Counted from the first letter of the stretch, positions 42,801 to 55,814 are shown. The stretch: DNA of 64,000 nucleotides from Gracilariopsis chorda (GCA_003194525.1 NBIV01000028.1:1-64000); one strand, 5' to 3'. The notes: generated by a model from the sequence alone, not told the origin. Numbers and translations are program-made.

Positions 42801-45800
42801 TAACGTTTGACGGGCGACTCTAAGCTAGCGAGAGACGGTTTGGCGGGGAAAAATAGGATGATTGTTGTTAACGACATCTCCCGTACGAGCATCAAAAATT
42901 GCGAGGGGGGTCGAGTTGTGGAATGTTACCTACCACTCTGCACAGTACATCTACTTCACATAATTGTTTATGAGGGATGTACCTAGCAATAAATCGGCAG
43001 CAAGCTTGCTAGAGAACAAGAACCGAATTTTGACAATGAGATTGCCGACTCTGTATCCAGTAATACCACACCCAATTTTCTCATCCTGTTCTCGGAGGCG
43101 TCCCATATCCGTGGTTTTGGCACTCTAAAGAAGATGTGCGTCCAGCCTGCGTGTAGAAAGCATGTCTGGACTAGACTAGAGGTCCCATTGTGTCGAGGTC
43201 CGCGCTCACTATGTAGAGCAATATTTATACGCATGCTCTCTAAGCAAATAGGATCATGAACGATTCGGTACCAACGTGGCATCGGTTCAACTCAAGTATG
43301 AATGGACCTTTGTAAATTTTGAATGAAATTCGATGTGAATTTTATATGATATTTTTGGAACGGTCATGGGTGATTTCCATGAAATCTGGATGAGATGGGC
43401 GCTTACCATGCGTACGGGCACCATTAATTGCTAGCATGATTGACACGTCTCGTGTTGCGCCGTTGCCGTGCGTGCCTCTCAATGACACAAACGTGTGGAC
43501 CACAGGTTTGGCACACTGCAGTAGTAGTATTATTAGTTTTATTATGACCCAATAATACTTAAAGGAGGACTGCCCTGCCGTTCCACCCGGAAGTAAAGCT
43601 AAGCTGTCACTCGGCTCTGAGTTTATCGCCTGCGTCAAGTTCCTATCTCTCTCTTGGAGTTTCATCACGTTCGCTTTCATTTTATTCACCTGCGCAGTAT
43701 CAACTAGAATCGCTGATATGTCTTACCCCGTGGGCTTGCTCAGTGTCAACCGTTATTACCATTTTGGTTACCTTCTTATTGTGTGAAAAGATAGTCGTTC
43801 GACTCTTTCTTAAGTTTTGCTGTGCTGCCTGAATAAGCAACATCCTCACCGTTGCGTCTCTTTCGGCTTTCCGCACTACCTACCGGGTTGTACCTTTTCT
43901 CCTTTAGTTTCTTTCCCTTTTCTTTTTTCCCGTTTAGAATTCTCACTGAGTAGGAACACCACTTACATGGACCTGTGCAATATGTTGACCCGTTAGTAAG
44001 CCGATTCTCGGTAACAACGGAGTCAGTATAGCCGGAAGCTACCTCGGCTTTATATATGAACATTGTGTAGTATGAAGGGCCCCATTGCCAAGCCTAGCTC
44101 GCAAGAGAGCAAGGCCGCAAACACCTTGAGAGGGTTTCTCATTTAATAATACTGCTCCAGGCACTATGCGACGTACTTGCGAGGACAAAAGGAGCGTGGC
44201 TAGTGAAGCACAACGCCGTCACGGAGGTATTTTTGGCACTTGGTTGATTTTATGAATGGTTTGTTAATGTATTCATAGCATGGGCTACGGCCTACTAATC
44301 GTGTGATTGGCACATGGGCGAAGGAACAGTCAATTGGCGGATGGCTACAGTATTAGGCGTGAGCAAACAAGATGAAGTCATTTTATTTGATTGTATTTAC
44401 CAGTTTACACCCTTTTTTGGGATGATTAGTACTTAGTACGACGGGAAATTGATACGGCACGAGTAAATTTTCTCCAGTAAGGGAATGCAATTGGTGCAAA
44501 TGGCTTTACACCTTGCCGCCATCAAGTGCTATCTGTTGGTCCTTGAAGATACGTACCGTAGTCTACGGAAAGTATTACCCCCTTCCCTGTCTCAAAAAAA
44601 AAACAATTATAAGCCCGTTTATTCCAAATAGTTTGGTATAAGGCTTTTTATAACCCTTATACACCAGCGTTGCCATTTGTTCTAGTCAACTTTGTGACAC
44701 AGCGTCCTCTCGTTCGTTCTCTACTTCTACCATTTCATCTTTCTCTTTATAGGTTGGCTTTTCCCCCAGGGACGGCGCGTGTCCGGACGAGTCACTTACG
44801 TGGAGACACAAACTCTTCTGGAGACAGTGAACCACTCATATGGCTTTCCGAGATAACCGAAATTTTCGGCAACCTACCTGCGCAAGTTGCGACAGGCAGC
44901 CATGGCATATCAACCTGAAATAGTTGTTCCACATCTAGTAGGGCTCTAATTAACTGGCTACACCTCTAAGGAGGACGTATCTCGAACTTCTTTTGATGTG
45001 CTCCCGCTCCAATCTTCCAAACCAAGCAGAAGAATGGGCGTAGTATATGACAATGATTCTAACCTTACATTGGAACAATGTAAAGTTTGTTTCAAGAACC
45101 CTCTGACATCAATTTATCATCTTGGTTTGCGCTTAGAAACTGAGTTCGCTGTGGAGCCCTTTTACTGCCGTCACTGTGCACAATAACAGATTGTACGTGT
45201 CAAAGCTCTCAAGCGGTTCTTCTATGCCAATTGTGCATCAAAATATTAGGCGCTACACGTCCTAATAATATTTTAACCACTACAGCGTGAGTGCGTGTCC
45301 CTAACGCAAGAATAAGGAATTAAGTTCGAATGAATTGTATTGTGAGAACAATTAATTTTTAATGCACAATGGTTCCAGAATACTAAGGCAATGCCAAAAA
45401 AAGCGAAGGTTTTATCATAGGAATAAAAGCTGCTAGCTTTTTGCCAAAAACAGGGCAGTGGTAGTGCATAAATGACTTTCGTAATTCGTAATTTGGAAAG
45501 AAGTGTTGCTACATACCGATGCAGACAACATCGAAGTGGGTTTGCATGGTAAAAAAAGCAGTGTTACGCAGCAAAAAAACGAAACGGAATGACCTCAAAG
45601 ATCATGTTATTAATGGCTCAAAGCGGCCACCAGTATTGAGCTCGTAGAAGGTCGAGGCACTGCGGGAACAATGCGTCTGCGTCTTTTGTTTTGGATTGCA
45701 AGAAAGGTCTGGCTACATTTTTTGTTGTTTCCTGTATGGCGCAGGGCGGGCGAGCTGAGCGAATCGCTAATTGTGTTGAGCAAGAAACCACGATCAAAGT

Positions 45801-45958
45801 CTCAGAAGCATACAGAGCAAGGTGGTCCCAGAGTGACAGGTTGTGTCTTAGAAAGTGACGATCTGGGTGAGTTCACAAACAGCTCTCGGTGAGCTTCAAT
45901 TAACAACGGGACCATGTCACCCACTCTGAGTGAGCTAGACCTATCGAAAAAAAGCTCA

Positions 45959-45963
45959 CCCAT
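45959..45963. repeat. El2 target site duplication, left copy (CCCAT)
   Basis: Recurs at 56378-56382, directly after the right LTR. Confidence 0.94.
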
Positions 45964-46526
45964 TGTGAAGCAAGGAGTAACTCGGTCATCCGAGGTGCGG
46001 AAATCACCAAGTCGATACGCAACGGTTCATACGTCACACGTGTTTTCGGTAACCCGAGGGTTGTCACAAGGGGACACTGAGCGATGCACGAGCGGGTGCG
46101 GTTCATACGTGGATTTCCACTTTATTTGGGATGTGCATAGTAGGTGCTGGCCACGGGCCATCTACTTAGAATTATCTAGATATTTCTAGTATTATTTACT
46201 GTAGCTAGTGCGGCACTGCGCAGTACTTAGTGACGGGGAGGGTCGCACCTCAGAAAACTGGAAGATCATCGGACACGGAACCCAAGTTCCTAGTTCCTGG
46301 AGCCTTAACCGGACCTCCGGACTAGTTATAACTTGCGGTCTCCCGCTAAGCTTCCACCCCACACGGATTCCCGTGCTACACCCGTGCTCACGCGACCGAA
46401 CCCCGGTTACCCGGATAGAAGCACCCCTAGGCCTTGCCGCCGCAAGCGGCACCCCTATTATCAGGGTAATTAGTGGACATCCACATCGCTACCGAGTGAC
46501 CTCGCGCCCCTAGTGGTTGTACCACA
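45964..46526 (+). repeat. El2 5' LTR
   Basis: TGTGA to CCACA, 563 bp. Contains many perfect mini-hairpins (CTCGGTCATCCGAG, CACGGATTCCCGTG, GCGGTCTCCCGC, GTGGTTGTACCAC). An AT-rich block (TAGATATTTCTAGTATTATT) near 46177-46196 may hold the polyadenylation area. Confidence 0.95.
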
Positions 46527-46531
46527 CGAAT

Positions 46532-46549
46532 TGGTCTCCCGACCTAGAA
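46532..46549 (+). other. El2 primer binding site
   Basis: TGGTCTCCCGACCTAGAA, five bases after the 5' LTR, one mismatch from the El1 site. Confidence 0.75.
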
Positions 46550-46740
46550 GTGTGCTTCATCATTGTCTCGTGGATTGCCACGTTTGGAATCCGGTTACGG
46601 AAGTACCGAGTCATCTCGAGTCTGACGGCTGAAAAGAGCCATAGCTCGATTTTCATACTTGTTCTCCGCCTGCCGGACTCTACACGGGACGTCCAGAAGA
46701 CTGGGACAATATCGCAACAGGTTGCACAGAGGTACTGGAG

Positions 46741-48888
46741 ATGGTCCAGACTCGAAGTCAGTCGAGCTCCGGACAACCCGGTCCCTCTGCACAACCCCCG
46801 CCGACACAGCGGCTTGGAACTTCGGTTGAAGCCGGGAACCGCCTTTATAGGCGAGCCGTACGACCAAGGGCCCGATATACTGGCGCCATCCCAGCAGAGG
46901 CTGAAGTACCCGCTCCGGAAGCGAACATGGCGGCTAACGCCGCAGGGACCTCCACTGAGGACAAGTTACGCACAGAGGTGCAACGACTCCAGAAGCAGTC
47001 CGACTCCCATCAAACCCGTCTCACGGAAATGGAATTGCAGATTACTGCGTTGACTGGTGCCTTGGACCGCCTGCGTGTGGAACACCACGCCTTGGCGAGC
47101 CGAGCCCACGATCCGCAGATCTCGGCTACTGTTCGGACACTCCGAGAGGACCTCAATCAGGTCATGGAACGCCAAGGCAATGCCTCCGGGGTAATATCGG
47201 GACTACCCGTTGACGTCGAGGAAGTCCTCACCCGGGTCAACCCTCCCCTTGAGAGGCTGGAAGCAGCGGTACACACGCAGAGTGCTGTTAACATCCCGCT
47301 CGAGACGGAGGTGGAACGACCCACACCCGTGGAAACCCGTTCGAAGAAGTCGAAATCGAAACGTGGAAAGATGCGGAGGTCCACCTTGAATTCAGATTCG
47401 GAAGATTCCGAGGAATCAGAGGAGAGCCGATCAAGTTCAGAAGAATCTGAAGAGGAATCGTCAGAGGAATCTTCCTCTGACGATGACACTCGTAAACCGA
47501 GGAAGAAATCTAAGCACCGCGGAACATCCGCTTGGATACGCCGCAAGAGAGGCCCGGCAAAGAAGGGACTCAAGGTGCTACCTTGTACTATTCCGCTTTA
47601 TCGGAGAATTATAGACTACCGTCTGTATCGTTTGAAAATACGCAAACTCAAGCGAACGAGTCGCGAAACGGGAAGAGTTAAGGATCAGATCAAGAGACTG
47701 AAGATAGGAATGAGTGATGTCAAGTTCGACGGGAAGGACCCGATCTTAATCTTTGATTTCCTTTACCGGTTTGTGACCGAGGCAGACATGCTTGGTATGA
47801 GCGAAGCGCAGGCTTTCGTGGCTCTACCACATTTCTTGACAGGGTTTGCCCTACAACAGTATCGGGAAGTGAGCGGCTCGCTCACGGTCGACGAAGGTGG
47901 AGTCACCAACTGGCCTGAGGGCGTGCAATATCTCCTGCGAAGTTACGCAACCTCCAATGCCATCCGCGAAGCTATCCTCACCCTTTGGGATGTAACCCAG
48001 AAGCCTGGAGAAAAGGAGGTAGAATACAGCTCAAGGCTGAATAACGCAACCACCAGGTGCGGGAACGTGCACTCCACGGATGAGAAGATGACGCTATTCG
48101 TGGATGGGTTAGATCCAGTGATCAAATCGTTAGTGGCTCGTCAGCGAGAAAAGCATGCCAGCATGACCTTTTTGGAACTCGTCCAATATGCCCAAGCAGA
48201 AGGGGATGCGGTCCGTGCCCGAGGACAACAGCGCCGTACAACGGCATTCGTAACGCCCAAGGACTCGCCGGTTCGTTCGGCTAAACCAAAGGCCAGAGCC
48301 CTATATGCTGAGACCGTCGAGGATTCTCGGTCGTCATCCCTGATGCCACGGGACCAAAGCCCCACGCTGGAAGAAGCGCTTCATTACCTGGATTATCCAG
48401 ACACCTCAGTTCCGACGACGGAGTTGCCAACTACAGATACCCCTACGGAGGAGTCCGAGCTCCTCCTAGCTGATATCAGACGTCAGTGTCAGGCTGGAGT
48501 GGTTCCCCCACAAGGCGGGTTCACGCCCAGTAAGCCTGGATGGGTGGACCAACGCGGAAATTACCACTCAGCAGCTGCATTTCGGCCCCGCCGAGAAGCG
48601 CTCATCTGCCACGTGTGCTACGGGAGGCACCACTTAGCAGCGGAGTGTACTCTACCTGCTCGAGATTTGGAACGAGTTATCTCCAATTATGAGTCACTGA
48701 CAGACGCTGAACGCAGCAGAGTACCGGCCACCATGTATTGGAAAGCCAAGGCGTTCGTCGCCGGTGACCCGAACCGCGTGGGCGGAATTCCGACGACCCA
48801 GAATGTGGAGCATTCTCAAGCCGGACAGATTCGCGGCCCGCCCGCAGTGGCCGTAACGGCATATGCTCCGAATAAGTCGGAAAACTAA
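46741..48888 (+). CDS. El2 gag, 715 aa
   Basis: Intact. The order is as in the El1 gag: a disordered N-terminus, a coiled-coil-like segment (about 75-150, TEVQRLQKQSDSHQTRLTEM), a very acidic Ser/Glu tract (about 215-255, EESEEESSEESSSDDD) followed by basic residues, a capsid-like region (about 290-480, KFDGKDPILIFDFLYRFVTE), and one zinc knuckle near residue 620 (CHVCYGRHHLAAEC, exact CX2CX4HX4C). It ends NKSEN, then TAA inside GGAAAACTAA. It forms the particle and binds element RNA. Confidence 0.94.
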   Translation: MVQTRSQSSSGQPGPSAQPPPTQRLGTSVEAGNRLYRRAVRPRARYTGAIPAEAEVPAPEANMAANAAGTSTEDKLRTEVQRLQKQSDSHQTRLTEMELQITALTGALDRLRVEHHALASRAHDPQISATVRTLREDLNQVMERQGNASGVISGLPVDVEEVLTRVNPPLERLEAAVHTQSAVNIPLETEVERPTPVETRSKKSKSKRGKMRRSTLNSDSEDSEESEESRSSSEESEEESSEESSSDDDTRKPRKKSKHRGTSAWIRRKRGPAKKGLKVLPCTIPLYRRIIDYRLYRLKIRKLKRTSRETGRVKDQIKRLKIGMSDVKFDGKDPILIFDFLYRFVTEADMLGMSEAQAFVALPHFLTGFALQQYREVSGSLTVDEGGVTNWPEGVQYLLRSYATSNAIREAILTLWDVTQKPGEKEVEYSSRLNNATTRCGNVHSTDEKMTLFVDGLDPVIKSLVARQREKHASMTFLELVQYAQAEGDAVRARGQQRRTTAFVTPKDSPVRSAKPKARALYAETVEDSRSSSLMPRDQSPTLEEALHYLDYPDTSVPTTELPTTDTPTEESELLLADIRRQCQAGVVPPQGGFTPSKPGWVDQRGNYHSAAAFRPRREALICHVCYGRHHLAAECTLPARDLERVISNYESLTDAERSRVPATMYWKAKAFVAGDPNRVGGIPTTQNVEHSQAGQIRGPPAVAVTAYAPNKSEN

Positions 48889-48901
48889 CGGGGGAAGCCC
48901 C
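48879..48901 (+). promoter_or_regulatory. candidate -1 frameshift site at the El2 gag stop
   Basis: GGAAAAC (48879-48885), then the gag stop TAA, and after five bases the hairpin GGGG-AAG-CCCC (48891-48901). Pol is open in the -1 frame across this point. The heptamer and stop are the same as in El1 although surrounding bases differ. Confidence 0.5.
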
Positions 48902-48929
48902 AAGGGAGTCGGCACAGTCCGATTCCATT

Positions 48930-51900
48930 GTGCCGGCTGAGGGGGACCGACCTCCCCGCTCCCCGGTATGGAGGCCCAAGGTTCTCCTTAGGCCAGGAAA
49001 GTCCGGCTCGACCGGAAGTCAAACGCAGTTCGACTGCGGATTAAGTCGACCATGGCGACGATACCAGTGCCCTGGGAGACGAACAGACCCTATTATGGTT
49101 ATGGCTAAACGTAACTATAAAGTATACGCCAATATCGGCACAAATCGACACTTGTTGTCGCGACGTCTTGCGGTACTCGATACCGGCGCAGGACCGAATT
49201 TTATCAGGGTATCTGAACTCAGCCCTCATGATCGGACCCGCATTCGAAGCGGTCCTCTACCGGATGTCCGGGACGCAAACAAGAAGCCTCTAGAATGTCT
49301 AGGTACCATACGCCTCGTCGTCCGTTTGGGAAACCATGTCGTCATGTTGGAGTTCATTGTCTGCTCGACACTGGCTGCCCAAGTTGTTCTTGGATGTGAC
49401 TACTGTGACCGCTATGTGGAAGCAATAAGACCCCGCCTTCGGGAAGTGGAGATGGATGACGGAAGCACCGTACCAATAGTGCGCAGACCCCTGCAACCGG
49501 CTGCCAATTCAGGGCCGTTGCCCCCATCCCAGAACGCTGGACCTAGTGGGAGAACCTCTCCAAAGATTAAGGTAGCGGAACAGGTGGAGCTTCCTCCAAA
49601 ATCTCAGACGTGGGTCACCGTAACCACACAACGCCACGGACTTATCGTGATTCAACCCTTATCACACACGTACGAACGTAAGGGAATTACCGCCGCCAAC
49701 GGCGTTGCCCAGGTACAACCTAACAGACCTTTCCGATTGTTGATTAGCAACTTCACCAATCATCCTGTGAAACTTCACAAGAATCAGATGGTTGCCGTGG
49801 CTTTACCGCATCCCACGGTACTCATACCGACGCACATTTCCCTAGCGGAAGTATTAGGGATATCCCTGCCGGACAAGATCTCGCTGTCAACTTCCGCTGA
49901 ACTGGAGCAAGTACCGACACCGGGAGACCGGCAATTAGCTAAAGCGCTCCCGTCAGTTGACGAATTGGACCTCTCCCATGTACCGGAGGAGTACCGGGAT
50001 CACTTACGCAGATTACTGCAGAAATACTCGTCCATGTGGGATGGGAACCTCGGCGAAATCGCCGCAACAGAGCATCATATTGATCTCATCCCGGGTACAA
50101 GACCCATTGCACAGCATCCCTACAGAGCTGGACCCCGAACGCGAGAAATCGAACAACAGAATGTGGATGACATGCTTGAAAAGGGGGTCATTGAGCCCGC
50201 ACAATCCGCTTGGGCCTCCCCAGTGGTGCTCGTCCCGAAGACGGATGGTTCATTACGCTTTTGCGTGGATTACAGGAAACTGAACGCAGTGACCGTAAGG
50301 GATACGTATCCCTTACCCCGAATGGATGAATGCATCGACAGCCTCGGTGATGCCACCGTATTTACTACGCTGGACGCTAATTCCGGGTACTGGCAGGTGC
50401 CCATCGCGGATGATGACCGCGACAAAACGGCCTTCGTGTGCCACGCCGGTCTTTAACGATTCAAACGCATGCCATTTGGCCTCACTAATGCGCCAGCTAC
50501 GTTCCAGCGTGCCCTGGACATCATCTTGTCCTCCTACAAGTGGAAGACCTGCTTGGTATATCTCGATGATATCATCATTTTCAGTAAGGACATGGAGAAC
50601 CATTTTGAAGACGTCGAGTTGATACTAAAAAAGCTCCAGTCAGCTGGGATTAATTTGAAGCTAAAGAAATGTGAATGGTTCACGGATAAAGTCAAGTACC
50701 TTGGTCATTTGATCAAACCAGGACAGCTGGAGATGGACGAAGTCGCAACCGCGGCTATCCGCAAAGCCACACCCCCGCAAACACAAACACAATTGCGTGA
50801 CTTTCTGGGGTTATGTAACGTCTATCGACGATTTGTCCCGCGCTACTAACACATAGCCGCGCCGTTGAACGCATTATTGAAGAAAGGACAGCCCGTCCAA
50901 CTCAAAGAATTCGTTGAAGCCGAGACGGATGCCTTCGAAACGCTCAAGAAGACGCTGATCACAGCACCTGTATTGGCCCTCCCAAAACTGGGACTCCCCT
51001 TTGTGGTCGACACTGACTCCAGTGAATATCAAGTGGGCTGTGCCCTTTTCCAGGAATATCCTGACGGCGAACGCAAACATATTGGTTATTGGTCCAGATC
51101 GCTGCAATCAGCGGAACAAAACTACTCGGTATCTGAAAATGAATGCCTTGCGGTTGTCTGGGCTCTTACGACCCTCCGACCATACCTTCAAGGGGTGCAT
51201 TTTACCGTCAATACGGACCATTCATGCCTCAGATGGCTACTTTCTATATCCGAACCGTCGGGACGCTTAATGCGATGGCGATTACGCCTCTCGGAATTCG
51301 ACTTCGAAGTCAAGTACAAAAAGGGGCGCTACAACGTCCATGCCGACGCCTTATCACGGCTCTTAACACTGGGAGAAACCCAAACTGAAATCGATGATGA
51401 TATCCCTTGTCTCTTCGCTGAGGACTCACCTCATCTCCAAGCCGATGCCGGCGCGCAACATTGCACGGATTACGACGATGACTTCACCCTCGACTTGCTA
51501 ATTGCGCAAGCAACAGACACCGCACCGGCGGAACAACTCGAGCGTATCTCGTTAGAAGAGCTTCTACGTGAGCAACACGCAGACGCCTTCTGCACCTCCA
51601 TACGCTCCCGTCTTAACGGGGGGGAGGTGTTACCCTTTGGCCTTGACAAGCAAGGAGTGCTAGTTCGAACTGTCGAAGCACAGGACCAGATCGTGATTCC
51701 AAACGTCTTGAAGAGCAGAGTACTGCATCTCGCACACTACTCCCAGTTTTCTGGACATCCAGGTGGCACAAAGTTATACTGGACTCTCAGGAAAGACTTT
51801 TATTGGCCAACATTGGCAATGGACTGCCACGCCACGGCAAAGTTGTGTACAACCTGCGCGAAGAATCGCATTAAGCTGTGGAAACGGAAACGTCCCCTGA

Positions 51901-53849
51901 AGCTGTTCCCGGCGAAAGCGCCTTTAGAGTACGTCAGCATTGACATCTTAGGGGAACTGATTCGCACAAAGCGAGGCTATAGATACCTTCTGGTAATCAC
52001 GGATCGCTTCTCGAAGCTGACTCGGACAGTCCCGCTGAAGCGGATCACGGCTGCGGCAATCGCGCAAGCTTTCATCAGAGGGTGGGTCTACGTCTACGGA
52101 CCACCGTTGAATCTATTATCAGATAATGGGAAGCAATTCGTTGCGAAGTTCTTTCAGGACGTATGCCGCATTCTCGGCGTGAAGAACGTGTTTACCACGA
52201 CGTACCATCCGCAGACAAACGGGCAGGTGGAGCGTTTCAATCGCACGCGACTCGCCGCTCTTCGGCATTACGTGACGGACCACCCCAAGGATTGGGACTT
52301 GTATACAGACACGCTGTGCTACGCGTACAATACGCAAGTTCACTCGACGATGAGAATGGCACCCTTCGAACTGGTCTTGGCGCGCTGCCCGCCGGCTCTA
52401 CCAGTCAGACTGGACCAAGACAGCGAGTGGGAGGCTCCGACACCGGCTTCACACCACCTCAAGTGGAGGGATGACCTGAGACGACGCGCGGAACAGGCCG
52501 CAAGAGAGCTAGCGAAGGCCCAAGCCCGTTATAAACGGAATTATGATGCCACACTACGCCCCATTATTCCGGATATCCGGGTCGGAGGTCACGTGTTCGT
52601 GCGTACTGAGCGTCCGGACGCTACGACGCGAGAACGAAGGAGTGAACTCCGGAGGCGACATAAGCTATCCCCAGTAGTATCTGGTCCATATGAAGTAGTC
52701 GAACTCGACTCAAAGACGGTGGTTATCCGCAAGGAAGACGATAACGTCGAACGAATTTCACGAGACCGTGTGGTAACAGCCCCTGACCCCGTGCGAGACG
52801 GAACGCCCGTACAAGCCGCCGCATCACAGCCAGTGGGGGCCACTCAAGGCGAATCGACGACAAGTGTCATCTCTCAGCCAATCAGCAGCCCGGAATTGTC
52901 CGACGTTCCGCCTCCCGGTATATCCGGCGCACAACCGCCACCAAATGGTACTGTAAGTGTCACACCCCACTGTATATCAGCGCATGATGGTTATGTGAAC
53001 CAAATCCTGCGCACAGGGGAAGCGTCACGTGACCACCCGTACCCCGTGGCCAAGCCCACATCTTGGAAGGCCTCTGATTGGCCGAACCAGAGTGTCACTT
53101 ACACCAAACCGCCTCCCGACGGAAAGCATCCGCCCCCACAGCAACCACGAATGCGTGAAGAAGACGACGATTCCGTTGACGACAGCAAGCAGAAAGAAGG
53201 CCCACCGAACGTGCCCCTACAACGGAGAACATCTCCAAAGGAAAAGAGCGTAAGCGCTGACCCCACAACGGTGGAAGAGAGGAAGCCGCCTCCAGCGGAC
53301 GGATCCGCCGTGACCCCGGCCCTTGCCGACAAGACTCCCCAGAGGAGTCACCCCGAGATTATCTCGACTCCAAGTCCCTCGCATAGCGAGGTACACCTCA
53401 GGCGTACAGCAGCAGAAGAGGCTGCGTCTTCGCTAAACCGTCCGGACCAGCCGGGAGTAACACGAACCGGGAATAGCCCGAAATCACTTAGCGGAGAACG
53501 AAAACCCGCACCGGCAAAAACAGCCAAGGAGCTGAAAAGTCCGGCTACTCCGCCGGAGGATAGTCGGGAATCCCCGGAGAACGGGAGCTCAGTAGAGCGA
53601 GACGAGCGCGGCTCTCCGCAAGAATACGTGATGGACCGAATCGCCGATCACGCGTATGACGAGGAGGACCTCAAGCCCCGTTATCGAATTCGATGGTACA
53701 ATTACCCGCCTGAAGCGGACACATGGGAACCGATGGAGAATATCCCCCGATCCCATGTCGTGCGGTATCACCGCTGGAGGAGATTGCCGTTACCGGCGAA
53801 CTTGGGTGACGCTCTCGTCGGTATCATGGGGGACTCCCAAATTGTCTAG
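48930..53849 (+). pseudogene. El2 pol polyprotein (protease to chromodomain), two in-frame stops
   Basis: A single frame of about 1,640 codons. Protease AVLDTGAGPNFI; RT TLDANSGYWQVPIADDDRD, RMPFGLTNAPATFQ and VYLDDIIIFS; RNase H VDTDSSEYQVGCALF; integrase zinc region SGHPGGTKLYWTLRKDF with CTTCAKNR; catalytic SIDILGEL, LLSDNGKQF and NGQVERFNRT; tail HKLSPVVSGPYEVV; a linker of about 300 residues rich in Pro, Ser and Thr; chromodomain VMDRIADHAYDEEDL and YRIRWYNYPPEADTWEPME. TAA at 50454-50456 replaces the Tyr of CHAGTYRFKRM (compare El1), and TAA at 50847-50849 replaces a Ser before AAPLNALL. Both are single-base nonsense changes, so the copy is dead but young. Confidence 0.95.
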
Positions 53850-54028
53850 GGACCGTCACGTTAGCGTGGAAAAAAAAGAAGTGGAGACCCATGAATAAGG
53901 AAAGGCGAAGAAGCGCAGTCTAAGGCAGTACAGTTCTAGTTAACTAGTTTATTGATTAGGGATCGCCCTATATACTGGTGCTAGGCCAGGACGCCACCGG
54001 TACATGTGCTATCACAATCGAATCGCGT

Positions 54029-55756
54029 TTAAGCGCTCGGCTCATTCGGATCCTGACCGAGATTGGCCTGGAGCAACCCCAGCAGATGCTGACGGTCCCC
54101 CTGAACGGAAGTTAAGGGAACCCCCGCCTCTTCGAGGAACCTCCTCAAGAGCTCGAGCTCAGACTCGTCATCCGCAGAATTCTGCTTAGGCTGCTGGTAG
54201 CCCAGGTTCACAGGTAACGGGTTGACCGTGGTGTCCTCTTCCGGAATCGGAGCTTCGGTATCCATCTCGTATGGCTCTTCGCTGTAATCAGCATCTCCAT
54301 CCTCGGACATATAGTCCATCACGGCCGCATCCGGCTCGAAAATATAGCCAGTTGGCTGGGTAGCCGGTTGAGCCCGCGGGTTTTGCCGCAAATACCGAGC
54401 CTGCTCGGATGTCAGATGCTGACGGGTCCATGGATCATACCATACGAAGTCTCTGGCATCAGCCGTTCGACCGGGGGAATACTCGCGCTGTCGCGAACGA
54501 TTACCTCGCGCTGCTTGATCAGCTGGTACCAAGTCCCAGTTTATCTGGTCCATGACGTTCATAAGGTGAAGGAAGTCTTCCTGGTTGGCGCGAGAGACAA
54601 GCACCAGAGACAAATCGAGATTTCTCGCGTACTCCCGAGCCGTCGGACTCATGTACCACACCTGGTAGGTGTCGTACGCATCTCACAGGATGAAGACTGC
54701 CATTTTGGCAATGAATTCCGTGCATGCCACGACCCAGAGCCCGCAATAGGGATCATTCACTAGGTGAGAGCCTAAGTAAGTAATAACCGGAGGAATCTCC
54801 ACTGGGCAACCCCGAGGAGCCTCAATTGCAGCCCAGTGATCTGGAATTGGAACGTATCGGCCAAGCCGAGCAGAGGCCCGAACGCGATCAACCTCGACCA
54901 TTTGATATGGAACGAGGTACCCCAGTCTTGACCTGGTTCGTCGCTCCCAACGAGCGAATTCCCAGAAAGGGATGCCGCACTTGCGCAAGTAGCGGAACTC
55001 CGCGCGAAGAAGTGGTTGCTGGAAACAGAGCGCCTCCTGGCGAACGCCACGGATCCCTCGCCAACGTCGAGTGGGGAGATCCCCGAGTTGCTCTACGTAG
55101 GCGGAAGCCTCGCCGTTGGTTCTGGCCACCAAGTTGTCGAATTCCCACGCATCGTCCAGAGGGACTGTTCCAATGATGCGGCGTATCCGCTGATACACCA
55201 GCTTGGTGAAGCGCACCCGCGCTTCGTGCATACGCTCGTTGCCATACCGCGCTATCGCGTTGTCCGGGAGCGCGCAGTGCGCGAGCCAGTCGTCAGTATA
55301 CACCGCATGAAGCGGGAGTCCATCGGAAAGACGCCCAGCGACCTGGTATTGATCGAGGAGGCCCTCATCGCGCACCCCTTGTGGATGAAACCACGGAGCA
55401 TTAGCAAACGCCTCGGGGCGGTTCAAGGGATTAATGCCCACTAAATCCGCAGGGTGCGGGAATGACTAATGGATGCGTCGCTGAGGAGGGCGGATAACCG
55501 CGGTATTCGAGACATACGCCGGTATGTACGGCAGAGGCTGAGGCTGAGGCAGTGGCACTGATGCCGTCGTCGGAACGGGTCCGGAGTTTGATGCAAAAGG
55601 GTGCGAAGGGGGTTGCTGGGGATTCTCAGATGGTTGCATCGTTAGTTGGAATTCAGAAGCGCTGAGGTGGCCGGTATCAGTGTCGTGTTCGATGAGAGCT
55701 GGGTTTTCACAGGAGTGAGGGGGAGAAGCAGACCGAATGCTGCGATACCGCGACAT
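54029..55756 (-). pseudogene. El2 antisense ORF (aORF2), ~575 codons, two in-frame stops
   Basis: On the strand opposite to gag-pol, one frame runs from MSRYRSIRSASPPHS (ATG 59 bases inside the 3' LTR, with TATATAA just upstream at 55773-55767) to 54029, broken only by TAG at 55466-55468 and TGA at 54683-54685. It stops 179 bases from the pol stop. N-terminal 95 residues: Pro-rich. Middle (55441-54690): a globular-looking part with many Arg and aromatic residues (FRYLRKCGIPFWEFARWERR). After the TGA: YMSPTAREYARNLDLSLVLV and VWYDPWTRQHLTSEQARYLR, an acidic stretch with EEPYEMDTEA, and a C-terminal helix (ELLRRFLEEAGVPLTSVQGD). The last two match aORF1. No known domain was recognised. The long conserved frame argues that it was coding until recently. 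Confidence 0.7.
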
Positions 55757-55803
55757 TGTTCGCTCCTTATATAGGCGAATTCGCCGATATATTCCGCTCT
55801 TAA

Positions 55804-55814
55804 CGGGGGGGATA
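55804..55814 (+). promoter_or_regulatory. El2 polypurine tract
   Basis: CGGGGGGGATA abuts the 3' LTR, as in El1. Confidence 0.85.

Larger units (their letters stand above)
41700..45958. other. Largely featureless stretch
   Basis: No gene could be supported over 4.2 kb. A short CAG-rich microsatellite lies at 42465-42491 and a palindrome-rich GC block at 42650-42800. A short minus-strand frame at 42403-42176 (NTHLIHEQFIKSGGVE) faintly recalls a copia RNase H tail but is too weak to call. Confidence 0.5.

Noticed and set aside
44580..44670. Inverted TATAAGG / CCTTATA pair after an A-run, considered as a transposon end
   Set aside because: Short, AT-rich and without a partner or target duplication nearby.
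45900..46106. 68-codon minus-strand ORF starting MNRTRSCIAQ, repeated at 55957
   Set aside because: It lies mostly within the El2 LTR and is present in both LTR copies; only the part after MSRYRS in the right copy belongs to the antisense gene.
46741..47110. Long open frames on the other strands of El1 and El2 gag and pol
   Set aside because: These are shadows of real genes caused by GC-rich codon use; they have no motif and no start conserved between elements.
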